A stretch of DNA of 64,000 nucleotides, from positions 48,991 through 112,990 of the forward strand of contig CAKPAG010000004.1 of the NCBI GenBank assembly GCA_934132895.1, read 5' to 3'. This stretch comes from an uncultured Clostridia bacterium (GTDB taxonomy: Bacteria > Bacillota > Clostridia > TANB77 > CAG-465). Shown in pieces: positions 8,879 to 18,599 of this stretch (its first letter is position 1; the number at the start of each line of letters is the position of its first letter). The notes beneath the pieces were generated by a model. That model was not told the origin of the DNA. It worked only from the letters and a program-made list of their open reading frames with translations, and searched no databases. The translations under genes were made by a program, and so were the position numbers.

Positions 8879-10862
8879 ATGGCAAATAAATTAGTAATTG
8901 TTGAGTCACCTTCAAAAGCAAAAACAATAAAAAAATATTTGGGAAGTGATTATGAAGTAATTGCATCACAAGGTCATGTAATAGACTTGCCAGCAAGTAG
9001 AATGGCTGTTGATGTAGAACATAACTTTAAACCAGAATATATAACTATGAAGGGAAAAGCAAAGATAATAAATGAAATAAAAAAACAAGCAAAAGGAAAA
9101 GAAAAAATATATCTTGCAACCGACCCCGACCGTGAGGGAGAAGCAATAGCTTGGCATTTAAAAAATGTGCTAAATATTCCAGATGATGAAAAGTGTAGAA
9201 TTACTTTTAATGAAATAACTAAAACAGCAGTTAAAAAAGCTGTTAAAGAGGCAAGGAACATTGATGAATCATTAGTAGAAGCACAACAAGCAAGAAGAAT
9301 TTTAGATAGAATAGTGGGATATAAATTATCACCTTTGCTTTGGAAAAAAATAAAAAAAGGACTTAGTGCAGGGCGTGTTCAATCTGTTGCATTAAAAATA
9401 ATAGTGGATAGAGAAAAAGAAATAAGAGCATTTAAACCTGAAGAGTATTGGTTGCTTTCTGCTAAATTGGATAAACAAAATCAAGAGGTTATTGCTAAGT
9501 TTTACGGTGATAAAAGTGGAAAAATAGATTTAAAAAATAAAGAGCAAGTGGAAAATATTGTATCAAAAATAGAAAATAAAGATTATATAGTAGAAGATAT
9601 TAAAAAAAGTGAAAGAAAGAAAAATCCGCCACCACCATTTACAACATCTTCTTTGCAACAAGATGCAGCAAGAAAATTAGGTTTTACTGTTAAAAAAACA
9701 ATGATGGTTGCTCAAAGACTTTATGAATCAGGATATATAACATATATGAGAACTGACTCTACTAGGATTTCTGATGATGCAAGAAAAATGGCAGCTGAAT
9801 ATATAAAATCAACATTTGGCGATAAGTATTATTTAAATAGAGTATTTAAAACTAAAGATACTGCTCAAGATGCACACGAAGCTATAAGGCCTAGTAATTT
9901 GAGTAATAAGGATGAAGTTTTAAATAGTACAAGTAAAGATGAACAAAAATTATATACGTTAATATTAAATAGATTTCTAGCAAGTCAAATGGCAGTGGCA
10001 GTATATGATACTACTAAAGTAACACTGAATGTTAATAATTACATATTTAATATTAATGGTAGCGTTATAAAATTCGATGGATATATGAAATTATATATCG
10101 AGTCTAAAGACGAAAAAAATAAAGAAAACGATGATAATAAAATACTACCAGAGTTTAGTATAGGAGAAGTGTTAATTCGGTAAAGAATTAATAAAAGAGC
10201 AAAAATTTACTGAACCTCCTGCAAGATATACAGAAGCAAGTTTAGTAAAAGTAATGGAAGAAAAAGGAATAGGGAGACCAAGTACATATGCTCCAACTAT
10301 TTCAACTATAATAGATAGATTATATATTGAAAGACACGAAAAACACTTAGTACCAACTGAACTTGGTGAGATAGTTAATACCTTAATGGAAAATAATTTT
10401 AAAGATATAGTTGATGTTGGTTTTACAGCTGATATGGAACATAAACTTGATATGGTAGCTGAAAACAAAGAAAATTATATTGAAATGCTAGATGAATTCT
10501 ATAAACCATTTATAAAAAATCTAACAGAAGTTGAAGATAAGATAAAAAAAGTGGAAATACCTGATGAAGTATCAGATGAGGTATGTGAACTTTGTGGCAG
10601 AAATATGGTTATAAAACAAGGAAGATTTGGAAAATTTTTAGCATGTCCTGGATATCCAGAATGTAAAAATGCCAAACCAATTATTCAAACAATTGATGTA
10701 CCATGTCCAAATTGTGGTGGAAAGATTTTAGTAAAGAAGACTAAAACTAAAAGAACTTTTTATGTTTGTGAAAATAACACAAATAAAGAAGATAGTAAGT
10801 GTGATTATATTTCTTGGACTAAGCCTAAGAAAGGAAAATCTACTAAAAAGGAAAGTAAATAA
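8879..10862 (+). CDS. topA: DNA topoisomerase I, expressed through a +1 shift at CGG
   Basis: Type IA topoisomerase relaxes negative supercoils and is normally essential. The TOPRIM domain is at the N-terminus (VIESPSKAKTIKKYL-like start, ATDPDREGEAIAWHL at about residue 80), and the active Tyr lies in YITYMRTDSTRIS at about residue 292. The initial frame stops at TAA 10181 after codon 434, an in-frame CGG. Skipping its C gives ...GEVLIGKELIKEQKF..., which joins the conserved EPPARYTEASLVK and GIGRPSTYAP segments and two C-terminal Cys4 zinc ribbons. The corrected length is 660 residues, close to the family's. Without the shift the domain needed for strand passage is lost. Confidence 0.92.
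10178..10181 (+). other. CGG(T) +1 frameshift site in topA
   Basis: The frame reads TTA ATT CGG TAA. Skipping the C at 10178 gives ATT GGT AAA GAA and restores the conserved C-terminal half. Confidence 0.75.
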
Positions 10863-10867
10863 GTATT

Positions 10868-10897
10868 AAATAACCGGGTATATTACCTGGTTATTTC
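10868..10897 (+). terminator. Terminator of topA
   Basis: AAATAACCGGGTA pairs with TACCTGGTTATTT. The T-tract is weak. Confidence 0.7.
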
Positions 10898-10935
10898 TCG
10901 TAAAAAATAATTGAGTTTGAAAGGATGGAAATGTT

Positions 10936-11032
10936 ATGGATTTAAGAATTAAGACCTAGCAATATTAAAGATATGTTAATAAATAAAAAGTATATTAATG
11001 GTTTAATACATATTGTAAATAAATCAAAGTAA
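10936..11032 (+). pseudogene. Decayed small ORF after topA
   Basis: An ATG behind GAAAGGA opens MDLRIK and stops at TAG 10957. Skipping one A near 10951 gives a 31-residue frame containing RPSNIKDMLINKKYING and ending at TAA 11030-11032. This frameshift is not at CGG. I recognise no family, and the stretch may simply be decayed sequence. Confidence 0.3.
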
Positions 11033-11065
11033 TGAAATAGTATATATTTAAAAATATAATAAGAA

Positions 11066-11105
11066 AAAAGAAATAAGAAAAATATTAAATCTTCTTATTT
11101 CTTTT
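11066..11105. terminator. Terminator of the minus-strand pair, possibly bidirectional
   Basis: AAAAGAAATAAGAA pairs with TTCTTATTTCTTTT around an AT loop, just downstream of the minus-strand stop at 11120. Confidence 0.7.
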
Positions 11106-11119
11106 TGGTGGAAGTTATT

Positions 11120-11473
11120 TTATCCTAATATAGAAATGGCATGCTTAATCATATTAGAAATATAGCTTGAAACTGTTTCATCAGATTGAATCATTAAATC
11201 CTTATTAGCTATTATGTCGAAAATTTTGTCACAATATTTGTGCGTAATTCTTTTTCTAGGCGAAATATCTTTAATTAAAGGATAAATATCAAAATTTTTT
11301 ACTTTGTTAGAGGAAAGTAAAACTTTAATAATCATCTGAGGCCTTTTTCCTTTTTTTAAAGAAAGTGCATTGCTATTAGAAGCTATTAATTCTATTTTTG
11401 ATTTTGTAATATTGGTTATGTCATATGGAGTGTAGTAATATCCTGTAATTATAGCTTTTATATCTTCATACAT
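11120..11473 (-). CDS. Unknown protein, paralogue of the 11490 gene
   Basis: This 117-residue protein aligns by eye with the product of the adjacent upstream gene: both have AxITGYYYTPY / ATIINYDYVPS near the N-terminus, IIKVLL / VILEIN in the middle, and the shared FDIYPLIKD...RITHKYCDKIFD / FDIYTIIKD...RITKKYCNDIFN core. There is no signal peptide or membrane helix. The pair looks like a tandem duplication in one operon. The start follows AAAGGAGG. Function is unknown. Confidence 0.7.
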   Translation of the reverse strand: MYEDIKAIITGYYYTPYDITNITKSKIELIASNSNALSLKKGKRPQMIIKVLLSSNKVKNFDIYPLIKDISPRKRITHKYCDKIFDIIANKDLMIQSDETVSSYISNMIKHAISILG

Positions 11474-11489
11474 AATTTTAATCCTCCTT

Positions 11490-11873
11490 TTAGTTGTCTA
11501 TTCTTTCAACTGATTCCTTAACAAGTTCTGATACTTTCTGATATATATAAGTTGATACTCTCTCGTCTTCAGGTATTGCAATTTCTATACCGACTAATTC
11601 ATTGAATATATCATTGCAATATTTCTTAGTAATTCTAGCTCTTGATGTATAGTCTTTAATTATAGTATAAATATCAAACTCATAATCTTTATTGTTTGTA
11701 GTATTTATCTCAAGAATTACTTGTGGAGGATCTCCTTTAATAACAAAACTACCATTACCACCCGTAATGGCACCACTTGGAGTCCGATTACCTTTCACGC
11801 CTTGTTTGATATAAGAAGGCGTAGAAGGAACATAATCATAATTAATAATTGTTGCTGTAAGTTCTTTATTCAT
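11490..11873 (-). CDS. Unknown protein, paralogue of the 11120 gene
   Basis: The 127-residue product shares its N-terminal and C-terminal motifs with the downstream paralogue. It carries an extra segment at about residues 20-45 (GVKGNRTPSGAITGGNG) that is richer in G+C and uses rare codons, including an in-frame CGG at codon 30 read as a normal triplet. The start follows AGAGGAGG. No family is recognised. It is the promoter-proximal gene of a two-gene operon divergent from the MFS gene. Confidence 0.7.
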   Translation of the reverse strand: MNKELTATIINYDYVPSTPSYIKQGVKGNRTPSGAITGGNGSFVIKGDPPQVILEINTTNNKDYEFDIYTIIKDYTSRARITKKYCNDIFNELVGIEIAIPEDERVSTYIYQKVSELVKESVERIDN

Positions 11874-12042
11874 AGAACATACCTCCTCTTAATTTAATTA
11901 AATTTTATTAATATATTATTAATATGCAATAAGTATATCACACAATCTAAATTATGTCAATTTTTCATTTGAACTTTGACTATTTTGATGCAAAATTAGT
12001 TATATGAGTGAATATGAAATTTAAGAATACAATAATTACATA

Positions 12043-12071
12043 TTGCTAATTTGTAATTTATTTGTTATAAT
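12043..12071 (+). promoter_or_regulatory. Sigma-A promoter of the MFS-copper operon
   Basis: TTGCTA-17-TATAAT lies 22 bases before the ATG at 12093. Confidence 0.75.
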
Positions 12072-12092
12072 TTTTTTAAAGAGAGGTAACAT

Positions 12093-13358
12093 ATGGAAGA
12101 GGGAATAAACGCTCAAAAATCAAAAGTAAATGTAGCAATATATAAAAAATATAAGTTGTTTTCTTATGATTTACTTTTTTATTATGCTATTGAAGTGTTA
12201 TTTTTTACTATAGTAAAAAAGTTTTCAGTAGCAGATATAATGTATCTTAGTTCTATATATACTATTTCTGGTTTCTTTTGGCAATTAATAGGCGGAAGTA
12301 TAGTAGAAAAGCTAGGATTAAAAAAATCGATTGTAGTTGGAAATATATTTGTAGCATTTAGTATATTTCTATACATTATTTCTAATACATTTTATATGTA
12401 TGCTATAGCTAACTTCTTCTTAGCACTTGGATATTCTTTAAAAAGTTTATCAGAAGGTAGCCTTTTATATACTTCTTTAAAGAAATTAGATAGAAGAAAA
12501 GAATTTGCTAAAATTGAAGGAAGAGCTAATGCTAAGTATTATTATTTTGACGCTATATCTTCAGTACTTTCTGGTTTTTTGTTTGTAGTAAATGGATATT
12601 TACCATTTATCCTCTCTTTTGTATGTGCTTTAATTAGCCTAATAATCTCTTTTAAATTCAAAGATTTAAAAGAAGAGAAAGACTATGAAGAAAGTTTAAG
12701 TTTAAAAGAAACTTTAAGAGCAACGAAAGAAGTAATATCTAGCAAAAGAAGTAAAGCAATTTTAATTTTTGCTTTTGCATTTTGGGGAATGATTTCAGTT
12801 GTAAATACATTATACAAAGCTATATTATTAGATATTGGAATTAAAGAAGAATATAGCACAATTATTGTAGCTATTGTGACAATCTTTGTTGGTTTAGGAG
12901 CAAGATGTGTAAATGGAATAGAAAAAAGATTAAAAAATAAAACATTGACTACATTTGTATATTTCTTTTTTATTTCATCAATCATGCTTGGAATTCTAGG
13001 AATATATAGTAAGTTAAATTTAACTACTCTATCATTTATACTTATTTCTTTATGTATTATTGGAATAGTACAAGGAGCATATAGAGTGGCAATAAAAAAA
13101 TATGTGCTAAGTTTTACAAATCACAATATACGAATAAAAATAACGTCTGCATATTATGTTTTTGAAAATTTAGGAAAGGCAATTACTCTTTTTGTAAGTG
13201 GACTTATGCTTGAAATTATGAATAATTCTGTGACTTGTTTAGTATTTTCATTATTAAGTTTTGTAATTATGATTTTAGTATTAAACTATTTAAAAGGAAA
13301 ACTTGGATTAAAACCTGAAGAGTATAGTAAAAGAGATATTAATTATACCAAAATTTAA
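12093..13358 (+). CDS. Major facilitator superfamily transporter
   Basis: The 421-residue protein has 12 predicted membrane helices and the MFS loop 2-3 pattern GGSIVEKLGLKKSIVVG (residues 67-83), equivalent to GxxxDrxGrr. The substrate cannot be read from sequence. It is 18 bases upstream of a copper-chaperone-like gene and the CopA ATPase, so a link to metal or stress handling is possible but inferred. The start follows GAGAGG. Confidence 0.82.
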   Translation: MEEGINAQKSKVNVAIYKKYKLFSYDLLFYYAIEVLFFTIVKKFSVADIMYLSSIYTISGFFWQLIGGSIVEKLGLKKSIVVGNIFVAFSIFLYIISNTFYMYAIANFFLALGYSLKSLSEGSLLYTSLKKLDRRKEFAKIEGRANAKYYYFDAISSVLSGFLFVVNGYLPFILSFVCALISLIISFKFKDLKEEKDYEESLSLKETLRATKEVISSKRSKAILIFAFAFWGMISVVNTLYKAILLDIGIKEEYSTIIVAIVTIFVGLGARCVNGIEKRLKNKTLTTFVYFFFISSIMLGILGIYSKLNLTTLSFILISLCIIGIVQGAYRVAIKKYVLSFTNHNIRIKITSAYYVFENLGKAITLFVSGLMLEIMNNSVTCLVFSLLSFVIMILVLNYLKGKLGLKPEEYSKRDINYTKI

Positions 13359-13376
13359 AGTTAGGAGGAGATAAAT

Positions 13377-13595
13377 TTGGAAAGTATAAATTTAAAAGTA
13401 AATGGAATGCACTGTAGTGGCTGTGAATCAAGAATAAAAAATTCATTAGAAAGTATAAAAGGAATAAAGAAAATAAAGGCTAGTCATAAAAGCGGTACTG
13501 TAGATATTTCATATGATGCAGGTAATATTTCTTTAGATGATATAAAAGAAAATATTGAAGATTTAGGCTTTGAAGTAGTAGAGCAAGGAAAGTAA
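13377..13595 (+). CDS. Heavy-metal-associated domain protein, CopZ-like
   Basis: CopZ-type chaperones carry Cu(I) in the cytoplasm and deliver it to CopA. This 72-residue single-domain protein has the metal-binding loop GMHCSGCESR (residues 10-19) and a beta-alpha-beta-beta-alpha-beta pattern. The start is TTG at 13377, supported by AGGAGG ten bases before. It ends three bases before the ATPase gene, so the two are translationally close. No CsoR or CopY gene is visible nearby. Confidence 0.88.
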   Translation: MESINLKVNGMHCSGCESRIKNSLESIKGIKKIKASHKSGTVDISYDAGNISLDDIKENIEDLGFEVVEQGK

Positions 13596-13598
13596 AAA

Positions 13599-15806
13599 TT
13601 GAAAAAAGTAATATTAAAAATCGAGGGAATGACCTGCAGTGCTTGTTCTAATGGATTAGAAAAATATTTAAACAAACAAGTTGGAGTAAAAAATGCCGTT
13701 GTAAATCTAATAATGAATAATGCAAGTATCGAGTATGAAGAAGATAAAATTGATATTAAAAAAATAGAAGAGTATATAAAAAAAGCGGGCTTTAAAAGTT
13801 TAGGTATTGATGATTTAAAAGGAGAAGAAAAGAAGGGGAAAAAGGAAAAGAACAATGTTATACTAATTGGAATAATCTTTGTTTTGACTATGTATATATC
13901 AATGACAAATATGTTAGGCTTAAGTCAGATATCTATTTTAAACATGCATCAAAACCCAGTTCTGTTTTCAGTAACACTTTTTTTGCTTGCAACAATAGTA
14001 TTATGTTTAGCTAGAGACATATTAAAAAATGGATATAAAAATCTGATACATGGTACTCCTAATATGGATACTTTGGTTGCACTTGGATTGCTTAGTAGCT
14101 ATATATATAGTGTATATAATACGTATATGGTACTAAGAGGGGGAGCAATGTATGCTCATAACCTATATTTTGAAGCGGTAGTTATGATAGTCTTTTTTGT
14201 AAAACTAGGAAAACAAATAGAAACTAGAAATAAAGACAAAAGTAAAGAAACTTTAAAAGGACTTGTAACTATTACACCTCAAAATGCAACCTTAATAATA
14301 GATGAAAAAGAGAAAGTTGTAACAATTGATGAGATAAAAAAAGGTGATAGAATTATCTGCAAACCTGGTGAGAAAATTTCAGTAGATGGAAAGATAGTAT
14401 CTGGACTAACGCATGTTGATGAGTCTTTTATAACAGGAGAAAGCAAACCTGTTTTAAAGAAGGAAAATGACAATGTTATAGCTGGAAGTATAAATTATGA
14501 GGGAAGTATCATATATGAAGCAGAAAAAATAGGTAAAGATTCAACAATATCAGAAATTGTAAAAATGGTATATGAAGCTACTAATACTAAAGTACCTATA
14601 GCTAAAGTGGCGGATAAAATAAGTGGAATATTTGTACCAGCTATCATTATAATAGCTATTGTTTCATTTTTGTTAAGTTTTATATTATACAAAAACTTTG
14701 CTCAAAGTATTAATATTTTTGTATCAGTATTAGTAGTTGCATGTCCTTGTAGTTTAGGACTTGCTACACCACTTTCTGTTATTATAGCAAGTACTGAGGC
14801 AAATAAAAAAGGTATAGTTATAAAACAAAGTGAAGTACTAGAAAATGCAGCCAAAATATCAACAGCAATTTTTGATAAAACCGGTACATTAACAAAAGGT
14901 ACTTTAACTGTATCAAAAATATATAACTATACTGAGTTTGATGAAAATGAAATATTAGAAATACTAGCAAGTGGAGAAAAAAAATCTTCACATCCAATAG
15001 CATTAGCAATAGTAAATTTTGCTAAAGAAAAAAATATTAAACTTAAAACTTTAGAAGAATTTGAAGAAATTCCAGGCAAGGGTATAGTTATAAAAATAGA
15101 GGGAAATAAATATTATATAGGTAATAAAAAACTACTTGAAGAAAATAATATTAACTTAATAAATGAAAAAGATTTAGATAATGTTTTAAAAGAGGGAAAT
15201 AGTATAGTATTTCTAGCAAATGAAAGTAAAGTGTTGGCTTTAACTTGCGTAAAAGATGTTTTAAAAGAAAGTACTAAAGATGTTATTTTAAAACTAAAAA
15301 AAGAAAATATACATCCAGTAATGCTTACTGGTGATAATGAAAAAACTGCAAAAGTTATAGCAGATGCTGCTGGAATAGAAAGCGTTGTTGCAAATGTAAG
15401 TCCTAAAAGAAAATCTGAAGTAGTTAAGGAGTATAAACAAAAAGGTATTACCTTAATGTGTGGCGATGGAATAAATGATAGTGTGGCTTTAAATTATGCT
15501 GATGTAGGAGTATCTTTCTTTAATGGTACTGATATAGCTGTAAATAGCAGTAATGTCATTTTAATGACAGATAATCTAGAAAGAATACTTGACCTTATTC
15601 TCTTAAGCAAAAAAACATTAAAAAATATAAAACAAAACTTGTTTTGGGCTTTTATATACAATACTTTAATGATACCTGTTGCCATGGGACTATTTTCTAA
15701 ATTTGGAATTGTATTAAATCCAATGATTGCATCTTTTGCAATGACAATTAGTAGTTTGACTGTTGTTTTAAATTCATTAAGGCTTAGAAAAATTTGGAAA
15801 AAATAA
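13599..15806 (+). CDS. copA: P1B-type copper-exporting ATPase
   Basis: The 735-residue P-type ATPase pumps Cu(I) out of the cell. It has one N-terminal metal-binding domain (GMTCSACSNG), the membrane CPC motif (CPCSLGLATP), the phosphorylation site DKTGTLT, the HP motif SSHPIALAI, the hinge GDGINDSVAL, and the CopA-type last helices (FIYNTLMIPVAMG and ASFAMTISSLTVV). These last elements favour Cu+ over Zn2+/Cd2+. The start is TTG three bases after the CopZ-like stop. The operon is MFS-copZ-copA. Confidence 0.94.
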   Translation: MKKVILKIEGMTCSACSNGLEKYLNKQVGVKNAVVNLIMNNASIEYEEDKIDIKKIEEYIKKAGFKSLGIDDLKGEEKKGKKEKNNVILIGIIFVLTMYISMTNMLGLSQISILNMHQNPVLFSVTLFLLATIVLCLARDILKNGYKNLIHGTPNMDTLVALGLLSSYIYSVYNTYMVLRGGAMYAHNLYFEAVVMIVFFVKLGKQIETRNKDKSKETLKGLVTITPQNATLIIDEKEKVVTIDEIKKGDRIICKPGEKISVDGKIVSGLTHVDESFITGESKPVLKKENDNVIAGSINYEGSIIYEAEKIGKDSTISEIVKMVYEATNTKVPIAKVADKISGIFVPAIIIIAIVSFLLSFILYKNFAQSINIFVSVLVVACPCSLGLATPLSVIIASTEANKKGIVIKQSEVLENAAKISTAIFDKTGTLTKGTLTVSKIYNYTEFDENEILEILASGEKKSSHPIALAIVNFAKEKNIKLKTLEEFEEIPGKGIVIKIEGNKYYIGNKKLLEENNINLINEKDLDNVLKEGNSIVFLANESKVLALTCVKDVLKESTKDVILKLKKENIHPVMLTGDNEKTAKVIADAAGIESVVANVSPKRKSEVVKEYKQKGITLMCGDGINDSVALNYADVGVSFFNGTDIAVNSSNVILMTDNLERILDLILLSKKTLKNIKQNLFWAFIYNTLMIPVAMGLFSKFGIVLNPMIASFAMTISSLTVVLNSLRLRKIWKK

Positions 15807-15880
15807 ATTAAGGACAAAAATGACAGGCAAAAATATTAAGAAAAAGCATAAATTATACTAAAAGTTTGGGGGTATAGTTT

Positions 15881-16570
15881 ATGCTTAGTTTTTTAAGTAA
15901 TATATTATCATATATCTTTTGCCTTTTTGGGTATATTTCAAGTAATAATCTTTTTCCTGAACCATTAAGCAAGTCAGAAGAAGAATATTATTTAAAAAAA
16001 TATTTTGAAGGAGATAAAGAAGCTAAAAATAAATTAATAGAACATAATTTAAGATTGGTGGCACACGTTGCTAAAAGATATGCTTCAAATGAACAAGAGC
16101 TAGAAGAACTGATTTCTATAGGAACTATTGGCCTTATAAAAGCCATAAATAGTTTTAGCTCAGACAAAGGATTTAAGATAAGTACATATGCTAGTAAGTG
16201 CGTAGAAAATGAAATACTTATGAGTATAAGGTCAAATAAAAAATTAAAATCAGAAGTTTCAATGAATACAATTATTGGAACAGACAAAGATGGCAATGAT
16301 ATGGAACTTTTAGAAACATTAGATTCTGGAAGTGAAGATACTGTTGAAAAAATATATAACAAAATAATGTCCGAAGAAGTAAAAAGATATATTGACACTA
16401 AACTTCCTGAAAGAGAAAGATATATTATGAAGTTAAGGTATGGAATTGGAGGAGAAAAAATGAAAACCCAACAAGAAATTGCTGATGAACTCGGAATATC
16501 TAGGTCATATGTATCAAGAATAGAAACAAAAGTACAAAACAAATTAAAAAAATATATAAAATGGGAGTAA
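15881..16570 (+). CDS. sigK: Sporulation sigma factor K precursor (pro-SigK)
   Basis: SigK directs late mother-cell transcription. The 229 residues begin with a hydrophobic pro-sequence (MLSFLSNILSYIFCLFGYI) and continue with the conserved NNLFPEPLSKSEEEYYL, region 2 (LIEHNLRLVAHVAKRY, LISIGTIGLIKAI) and region 4 (TQQEIADELGISRSYVSRIE). The gene is contiguous, with no skin-type element. Processing of the pro-peptide by a SpoIVFB-like protease is expected from the family. The start follows GGGGGT. The upstream copA ends 74 bases earlier. Confidence 0.95.
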   Translation: MLSFLSNILSYIFCLFGYISSNNLFPEPLSKSEEEYYLKKYFEGDKEAKNKLIEHNLRLVAHVAKRYASNEQELEELISIGTIGLIKAINSFSSDKGFKISTYASKCVENEILMSIRSNKKLKSEVSMNTIIGTDKDGNDMELLETLDSGSEDTVEKIYNKIMSEEVKRYIDTKLPERERYIMKLRYGIGGEKMKTQQEIADELGISRSYVSRIETKVQNKLKKYIKWE

Positions 16571-16586
16571 ATAAAGAATTAAACAT

Positions 16587-16630
16587 TTTCATTTAATTTT
16601 CATATAACTCTCATATAATTCACATTAAAA
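16587..16630 (+). promoter_or_regulatory. Four tandem 11-bp direct repeats, likely OmpR/PhoB-type operator
   Basis: The units TTTCATTTAAT, TTTCATATAAC, TCTCATATAAT and TCACATTAAAA follow each other without gaps. An 11-bp period is the geometry of DNA sites for OmpR/PhoB-class response regulators, which bind head to tail. The array lies 57 bases before the start of the beta-helix surface protein. Confidence 0.6.
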
Positions 16631-16686
16631 AAGTATATACTAAACCTAGTGGTATAAAAAATAAAATATACAAGGAGATGATTTTA

Positions 16687-18522
16687 GTGAAAAAAAGTAT
16701 AAAAAACATAAGCATAAGTTTATTATCAATACTTATGATAGTTGCAATAATTGTTACAATAAACTTAGCCAAAGGAACTAATAAAATGACAGAGGGCAGT
16801 AATACTCCACCAGAAATGCCACAGGGAGAGATTCCAAATAGTCAAAATGGTCAGAATATGCCAAGTGGAAGTACGGAAACTCCACCAGAGAAACTATCAG
16901 GAGATAATAACAAAAATAATCAAAACAATCAAAATGATGGTACTACTCAAGATAATAGTAATAACATGACACCACCTAGTATGCCACAAGGAAATGGAAG
17001 TAATCAAAATGGTATGCAACCTATGAATAATATGGAAAGTATGAATGGTGAAGATAATCAGATTTCATCATATTACTATGTTGCATTTGGAATAGAAGGA
17101 TGTATTTTAGCACTTTCTTTAATGTATTTGGTTATGTCTAACTTAAATAATAAATCATTTAAAGAAACGTTTTCATCTAGTGACAAAACCGTTATATATC
17201 TACTAGCAGTTACTGTAATAACAATTATACTAGTATTTGTAGCCTCTAGTGTTACTAAAAATTTAAATAGTGATGAAACATCTAACGGTAATCCAAGTAA
17301 CATGCCTATGGGGCAAAATTCAAATAGTAATATAACTTATTCTTCGGTTAAGGAAGTTACAGAAGATGAAGATATAACAAGCGGTAACTTTGAAAGTAGT
17401 GAAAAAGATCAGAATGCATTAGGAGTAAATGGAGAAGTAAATGCAAATATATCAGGTGTAACTGTTAATAAAACAGGAGATTCTGATGGAGGAGATAATA
17501 CTAGTTTTTACGGTACTAATTCAGCTATTATTGCAAGAGGAAAAGCAAATCTTATTTTAAAAAATATAGAAGTTACAACAAATGCTACAGGTGCTAACGG
17601 AGTATTTTGTTATGGAGGTTCAGCTACTACAAATAATCAAAGTGGTGATGGTACTAAAATTGTAATAAGTGATTCTAAAATAACAACTACTAAAGACAAT
17701 TCTGGCGGAATTATGACCACTGGAGGCGGAGAAATGGAGGCTTCTAATTTAGAGATAAATACAGCAGGAGTGTCAAGCGCAGCTATTAGAACAGATAGAG
17801 GCGGTGGTAATGTAACAGTAAATGGTGGTACATATACTACAACAGGTCAAGGTTCTCCTGCCATATATTCCACAGCTAATATAAAAGTTAGTGACGCAAG
17901 TTTAATTTCGAAAGCATCAGAAGGAGTAGTAATTGAAGGAAAGAATTCTGTTTCATTAACAAATTGTAAATTAGTAGATAGTAATACTAAATTAAATGGT
18001 CAGTCAACAACATACAAAAATATATTTTTGTATCAGTCTATGAGCGGCGATGCTGCAGAAGGAACATCTTCATTTGTAGCTAAAGATAGTGAAATTACAA
18101 CAAATAATGGAGATTTACTTTATGTTACAAATACAACTGCAACAATTACTTTAGAAAATAACAAATTAGTAAATAATGATGAAAATGGAAATTTCTTAAG
18201 AGTACAAAAAGACTCTTGGGGAAATAGTGGTAGTAATGGAGGAGAAGTTACTTTAAATTTAAAAAATCAAGAGGCTAAAGGAAGCATTGTAATTGATAGT
18301 ATATCAACTCTAGTTATGAATGTTACTGATAATTCATATTATGAAGGAACAATAAACAACGAAAATCAAGCTAAAAGTATAAGCTTAAAACTAGATAGTT
18401 CTTCAAAGATAAAACTAACTAAGGATACATATGTGTCTTCATTTGAAGATGAAGATAGTTCATATAGCAATATAGATTTTAATGGATACAAGCTATACGT
18501 AAATGGTAAAGCAATAAATTAG
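16687..18522 (+). CDS. Membrane-anchored beta-helix (Cthe_2159-like) protein
   Basis: The 611-residue product has an N-terminal membrane helix, a low-complexity Asn/Gln/Pro/Met-rich linker (repeats of PPEMPQG type), two further helices at about 125-145 and 165-190, and a long C-terminal right-handed beta-helix with repeated short Gly/Thr/Asn/Ser strands and a GGGEMEAS-type turn. This resembles Cthe_2159-like carbohydrate-binding proteins. Binding of polysaccharide at the cell surface is inferred. GTG 16687 is preferred over ATG 16678 because AAGGAG ends nine bases upstream of the GTG. Confidence 0.75.
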   Translation: MKKSIKNISISLLSILMIVAIIVTINLAKGTNKMTEGSNTPPEMPQGEIPNSQNGQNMPSGSTETPPEKLSGDNNKNNQNNQNDGTTQDNSNNMTPPSMPQGNGSNQNGMQPMNNMESMNGEDNQISSYYYVAFGIEGCILALSLMYLVMSNLNNKSFKETFSSSDKTVIYLLAVTVITIILVFVASSVTKNLNSDETSNGNPSNMPMGQNSNSNITYSSVKEVTEDEDITSGNFESSEKDQNALGVNGEVNANISGVTVNKTGDSDGGDNTSFYGTNSAIIARGKANLILKNIEVTTNATGANGVFCYGGSATTNNQSGDGTKIVISDSKITTTKDNSGGIMTTGGGEMEASNLEINTAGVSSAAIRTDRGGGNVTVNGGTYTTTGQGSPAIYSTANIKVSDASLISKASEGVVIEGKNSVSLTNCKLVDSNTKLNGQSTTYKNIFLYQSMSGDAAEGTSSFVAKDSEITTNNGDLLYVTNTTATITLENNKLVNNDENGNFLRVQKDSWGNSGSNGGEVTLNLKNQEAKGSIVIDSISTLVMNVTDNSYYEGTINNENQAKSISLKLDSSSKIKLTKDTYVSSFEDEDSSYSNIDFNGYKLYVNGKAIN

Positions 18523-18529
18523 TAAAAAA

Positions 18530-18566
18530 AAATTAAAACTTAGAATTTACTAGGTTTTAATTTTTT
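18530..18566 (+). terminator. Terminator of the beta-helix gene
   Basis: AAATTAAAACTTAG pairs with CTAGGTTTTAATTT, followed by a T-tract. Confidence 0.8.
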
Positions 18567-18599
18567 TATATCATACTTTATATTTAAAAATACAAAAAA

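Noticed and set aside
8879..10862. topA as a plain pseudogene
   Set aside because: Both halves retain full conservation, the enzyme is normally essential, and the break has the same form as four others in unrelated genes.
10936..11032. A further programmed frameshift after topA
   Set aside because: The break is at an A-rich stretch, not CGG, and the reading frame is tiny with no known family. It is better explained as decay.
15881..16570. A skin-type prophage interrupting sigK
   Set aside because: The gene is contiguous from pro-sequence to region 4.
16860..17040. A CRISPR-like or tandem DNA array in the low-complexity linker
   Set aside because: The repeats are protein-level Asn/Gln/Pro/Met periodicity, not spaced identical DNA repeats.
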